Assembly (NCBI RefSeq): GCF_014646275.1
Contig: NZ_BMND01000006.1
Span: 62,001-126,000 of the forward strand
Direction of reading: 5' to 3'
Length of the DNA: 64,000 nucleotides
Origin: Streptomyces kronopolitis
GTDB taxonomy: Bacteria > Actinomycetota > Actinomycetes > Streptomycetales > Streptomycetaceae
Shown here: positions 62,265 to 64,000 of the stretch, one piece after another
Layout of the letters: the number at the start of each line of letters is the position of its first letter
Position numbering within the stretch: position 1 is the stretch's first letter
Notes under the pieces: generated by a model
Told to the model about the DNA's origin: nothing
Database searches by the model: none
What the model saw: only the letters and a program-made list of their open reading frames with translations
Program-made: the position numbers and the translations under genes

Positions 62265-62300
62265 GCGGGCGTCCGTCCGGCCGTGAATATTGAGGATTTG

Positions 62301-62320
62301 TATCGCGATGTATCGCGTCT
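62301..62320. promoter_or_regulatory. CGCGAT-GT-ATCGCG dyad upstream of ABC exporter
   Basis: CGCGAT (62304-62309) and ATCGCG (62312-62317) face each other, with TATCGCG repeated at 62301 and 62311 and ATCGCGTCTG again at 62330. This looks like an operator for a PadR- or TetR-type repressor; no such gene stands next to the exporter. Confidence 0.5.
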
Positions 62321-62451
62321 GGGCGTACCATCGCGTCTGCGGGGGTGCCGGTGCGTCGTGGTGCCCGTTGCGCACATATGCCACAAGGCAGGCATAAGCC
62401 GCCAACCGTAATATTCGACCTGGAACTGACCCAAGCCATGGGAGTATCCCT

Positions 62452-63540
62452 ATGCCAGGCGCCATATACGCCGAAGGGCTCGTGAAGACCTTCGGCGACG
62501 TGCGAGCACTGGACGGCGTCGATCTCGACGTTCCCGAAGGAACGGTCCTCGGAATGCTCGGCCCGAACGGCGCGGGAAAGACCACCGCCGTACGCGTCCT
62601 GACGACCCTGCTCCGGCCCGACCGTGGCAAGGCCGTGGTCGCCGGCATCGATGTCCTCGCCCGCCCGGACGAGGTACGGCGGTCCATCGGCCTCTCCGGC
62701 CAATTCGCCGCCGTGGACGAGTACTTGACCGGCCGGGAGAACCTCACGATGGTCGGCCGGCTCTACCAGATGAGCGGCCGCGAGGCGAAGCGGCGGGCCG
62801 TCGAACTGCTGGAGCGCTTCCACCTCGGCGACGCGGCCGACCGCATCACCAAGACCTACTCCGGCGGTATGCGCCGGCGGCTCGACCTGGCGGCCGCCCT
62901 GGTCGTCAGCCCGCCCGTGATGTTCATGGACGAGCCGACCACCGGCCTGGACCCGCGCAACCGCCAGGAGCTGTGGGACGTCATCCAGGAACTGGTCGCG
63001 GGCGGCACGACCCTGCTGCTCACCACCCAGTACCTGGAGGAGGCCGACCGGCTGGCGCACGACATCTGCGTCGTCGACCACGGCCGGGTCATCGCCCGCG
63101 GCACCGCCGACCAGCTCAAGGCGCGCACCGGCGGGGAGCGCGTCGAGGTCGTGGTGCACGCCCCCGAGCACCTCACCGTCGCCGACGAGGTCCTGCGCGG
63201 CTTCGGCAAGGGCGAGGGCACCGTCGACCCGCACACCCGCAAGCTCACGGTCCCGGTGACGGGCGGCGCGAAGCTGCTCGCCGAGGTCATCCGCGAACTG
63301 GACCTGCGCGGGGTGGAGATCGACGACATCGGGCTGCGCCGCCCGACCCTCGACGACGTGTTCCTCTCGCTGACCGGGCACCACGCCGAGGGCGACGCGG
63401 ACGACGGCGCGGACGACGGGAGCGCGGGCCGGGCCGACACGGACGGCGGCGCGGTCGGACGGCAGAAGCGGGGCCGCGGGGGCGCCGGGACGGCCGGCGC
63501 GGACACGGGCACGACGAGTGACAGGGAGGGTGTGAAGTGA
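62452..63540 (+). CDS. ABC transporter ATP-binding protein (DrrA-like)
   Basis: 362 aa. Walker A MLGPNGAGKTTAVRV, signature YSGGMRRRLDLAAAL, Walker B VMFMDEPTTGLD, and a DrrA-type C-terminal domain (GVEIDDIGLRRPTLDDVFLSLTG). A 50-residue Asp/Gly/Ala tail follows. Powers export of a hydrophobic drug-like compound with the permease encoded next. GGGAG lies 7 bases before ATG 62452. Its stop overlaps the permease start (GTGA). Confidence 0.93.
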   Translation: MPGAIYAEGLVKTFGDVRALDGVDLDVPEGTVLGMLGPNGAGKTTAVRVLTTLLRPDRGKAVVAGIDVLARPDEVRRSIGLSGQFAAVDEYLTGRENLTMVGRLYQMSGREAKRRAVELLERFHLGDAADRITKTYSGGMRRRLDLAAALVVSPPVMFMDEPTTGLDPRNRQELWDVIQELVAGGTTLLLTTQYLEEADRLAHDICVVDHGRVIARGTADQLKARTGGERVEVVVHAPEHLTVADEVLRGFGKGEGTVDPHTRKLTVPVTGGAKLLAEVIRELDLRGVEIDDIGLRRPTLDDVFLSLTGHHAEGDADDGADDGSAGRADTDGGAVGRQKRGRGGAGTAGADTGTTSDREGVK

Positions 63541-64000
63541 CCACGGTGACCGAAGCGACCGGGGGCGCCCCGGTCCGGACCGTGCGGCCGCGCGGCGGCA
63601 TCGGCCGGTCCGTCCGCGACTCCCTGGTCGTGGCCCAGCGCAATCTGATCCGGATGCTGCGGATCCCCGAGGTGGTGATCTTCGGGCTGATCCAGCCGAT
63701 CATGTTCGTGGTGCTGTTCACGTATGTCTTCGGCGGCTCCATCAACGTCCCCGGGGCCCCGGTGGGCGACGCCCAGGCGTATCACGAGTTCCTGATGGCC
63801 GGGATCTTCGCGCAGACCGTCACCTTCGCCACGGCGGGCGCCGGGGCGGGCATCGCCGACGACATGCACAAGGGGCTCATCGACCGGTTCCGGTCGCTGC
63901 CGATGTCCCGCGGTGCGGTGCTCACCGGCCGCACCCTCGCCGACCTCGTGCAGACCGCGCTGACGCTGGTGGTGCTGGCGGTCGTCGCGCTGCTGATCGG
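63537..64000 (+). CDS. ABC-2 type permease (DrrB-like), partial
   Basis: N-terminal 154 codons; runs off the window. VTTVTEATGGAPVRTV, then RDSLVVAQRNLIRMLRIPEV, TM1 (VVIFGLIQPIMFVVLFTYVF), TM2 region (YHEFLMAGIFAQTVTFATAG), FRSLPMSRGAVLTGRTLADL and the next membrane segment. GTG 63537 overlaps the ATPase stop, with AGGGAGGG upstream. Forms the membrane part of the exporter. Confidence 0.92.
   Translation, partial: MTTVTEATGGAPVRTVRPRGGIGRSVRDSLVVAQRNLIRMLRIPEVVIFGLIQPIMFVVLFTYVFGGSINVPGAPVGDAQAYHEFLMAGIFAQTVTFATAGAGAGIADDMHKGLIDRFRSLPMSRGAVLTGRTLADLVQTALTLVVLAVVALLI

Overview
The window is a stretch of chromosome from a Streptomyces-type actinomycete. The evidence is very high G+C (for example 49 of 60 bases are G or C at 33481-33540), GTG starts, many ATGA/GTGA overlaps, and a gene order that matches, as I recall it, the S. 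coelicolor core block from adenosine deaminase (SCO4901) through afsQ1/afsQ2/sigQ (SCO4906-4908), accA2 (SCO4921), pccB, cya and hutH (SCO4932) to the metB/ilvA/ABC-exporter region (about SCO4956-4964). No tRNA, rRNA, CRISPR array or intact insertion sequence was seen.

Regions. (1) 1-7.8 kb: end of adenosine deaminase, then the AfsQ1/AfsQ2 two-component system with its lipoprotein and the divergent sigma factor SigQ; the divergent promoter region holds a clear AfsQ1-type operator. Two small secreted proteins with similar C-termini flank this block. (2) 7.8-19.2 kb: nucleoside and deoxyribose catabolism. deoC is followed by a full-length and a truncated aldehyde dehydrogenase; phosphosugar mutase, purine nucleoside phosphorylase, an LpdA-like flavoprotein and a DeoR-family regulator follow. 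deoC and the phosphorylase share an identical 12-bp palindrome just upstream of their starts. (3) 19.2-31.3 kb: acyl-CoA carboxylase genes (accA2 biotin carrier/carboxylase, carboxyltransferase, epsilon subunit) with birA, which biotinylates the carrier, plus Maf, a penicillin-binding protein, MOSC and DJ-1 family proteins. (4) 31.3-40.5 kb: adenylate cyclase, enoyl-CoA hydratase, a diguanylate cyclase, hutH, a candidate LAXTG sortase substrate, an L,D-transpeptidase and a DUF2786 protein.

(5) 40.5-55.6 kb is accessory: an LTA-synthase-like membrane phosphotransferase, secreted hydrolase, SDR/regulator pair, macrolide-type glycosyltransferase, a decayed GntR regulator, and then the most unusual part of the window. 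At 48.5-51.6 kb there is a three-gene, low-G+C (about 40-50% in sampled lines) cassette on the minus strand: a TSPPY DNA methyltransferase, a DUF262 (ParB/GmrS-like) protein without the usual HNH domain, and a MAE_28990-type HEPN putative RNase. This looks like a horizontally acquired defence system that combines DNA modification with an RNA-cleaving effector. It is followed by an accessory regulator with three small divergent genes and an aminoglycoside-phosphotransferase-like kinase.

(6) 55.9-64 kb returns to core genes: msrA, a TPR membrane protein, metB, a small sigma factor with a coupled membrane protein, a MarR regulator, threonine dehydratase and a DrrAB-type ABC exporter that runs off the window end.

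Start codons were chosen from Shine-Dalgarno spacing and overlaps and are uncertain where stated. All family assignments come from motifs read in the translations, not from database searches.
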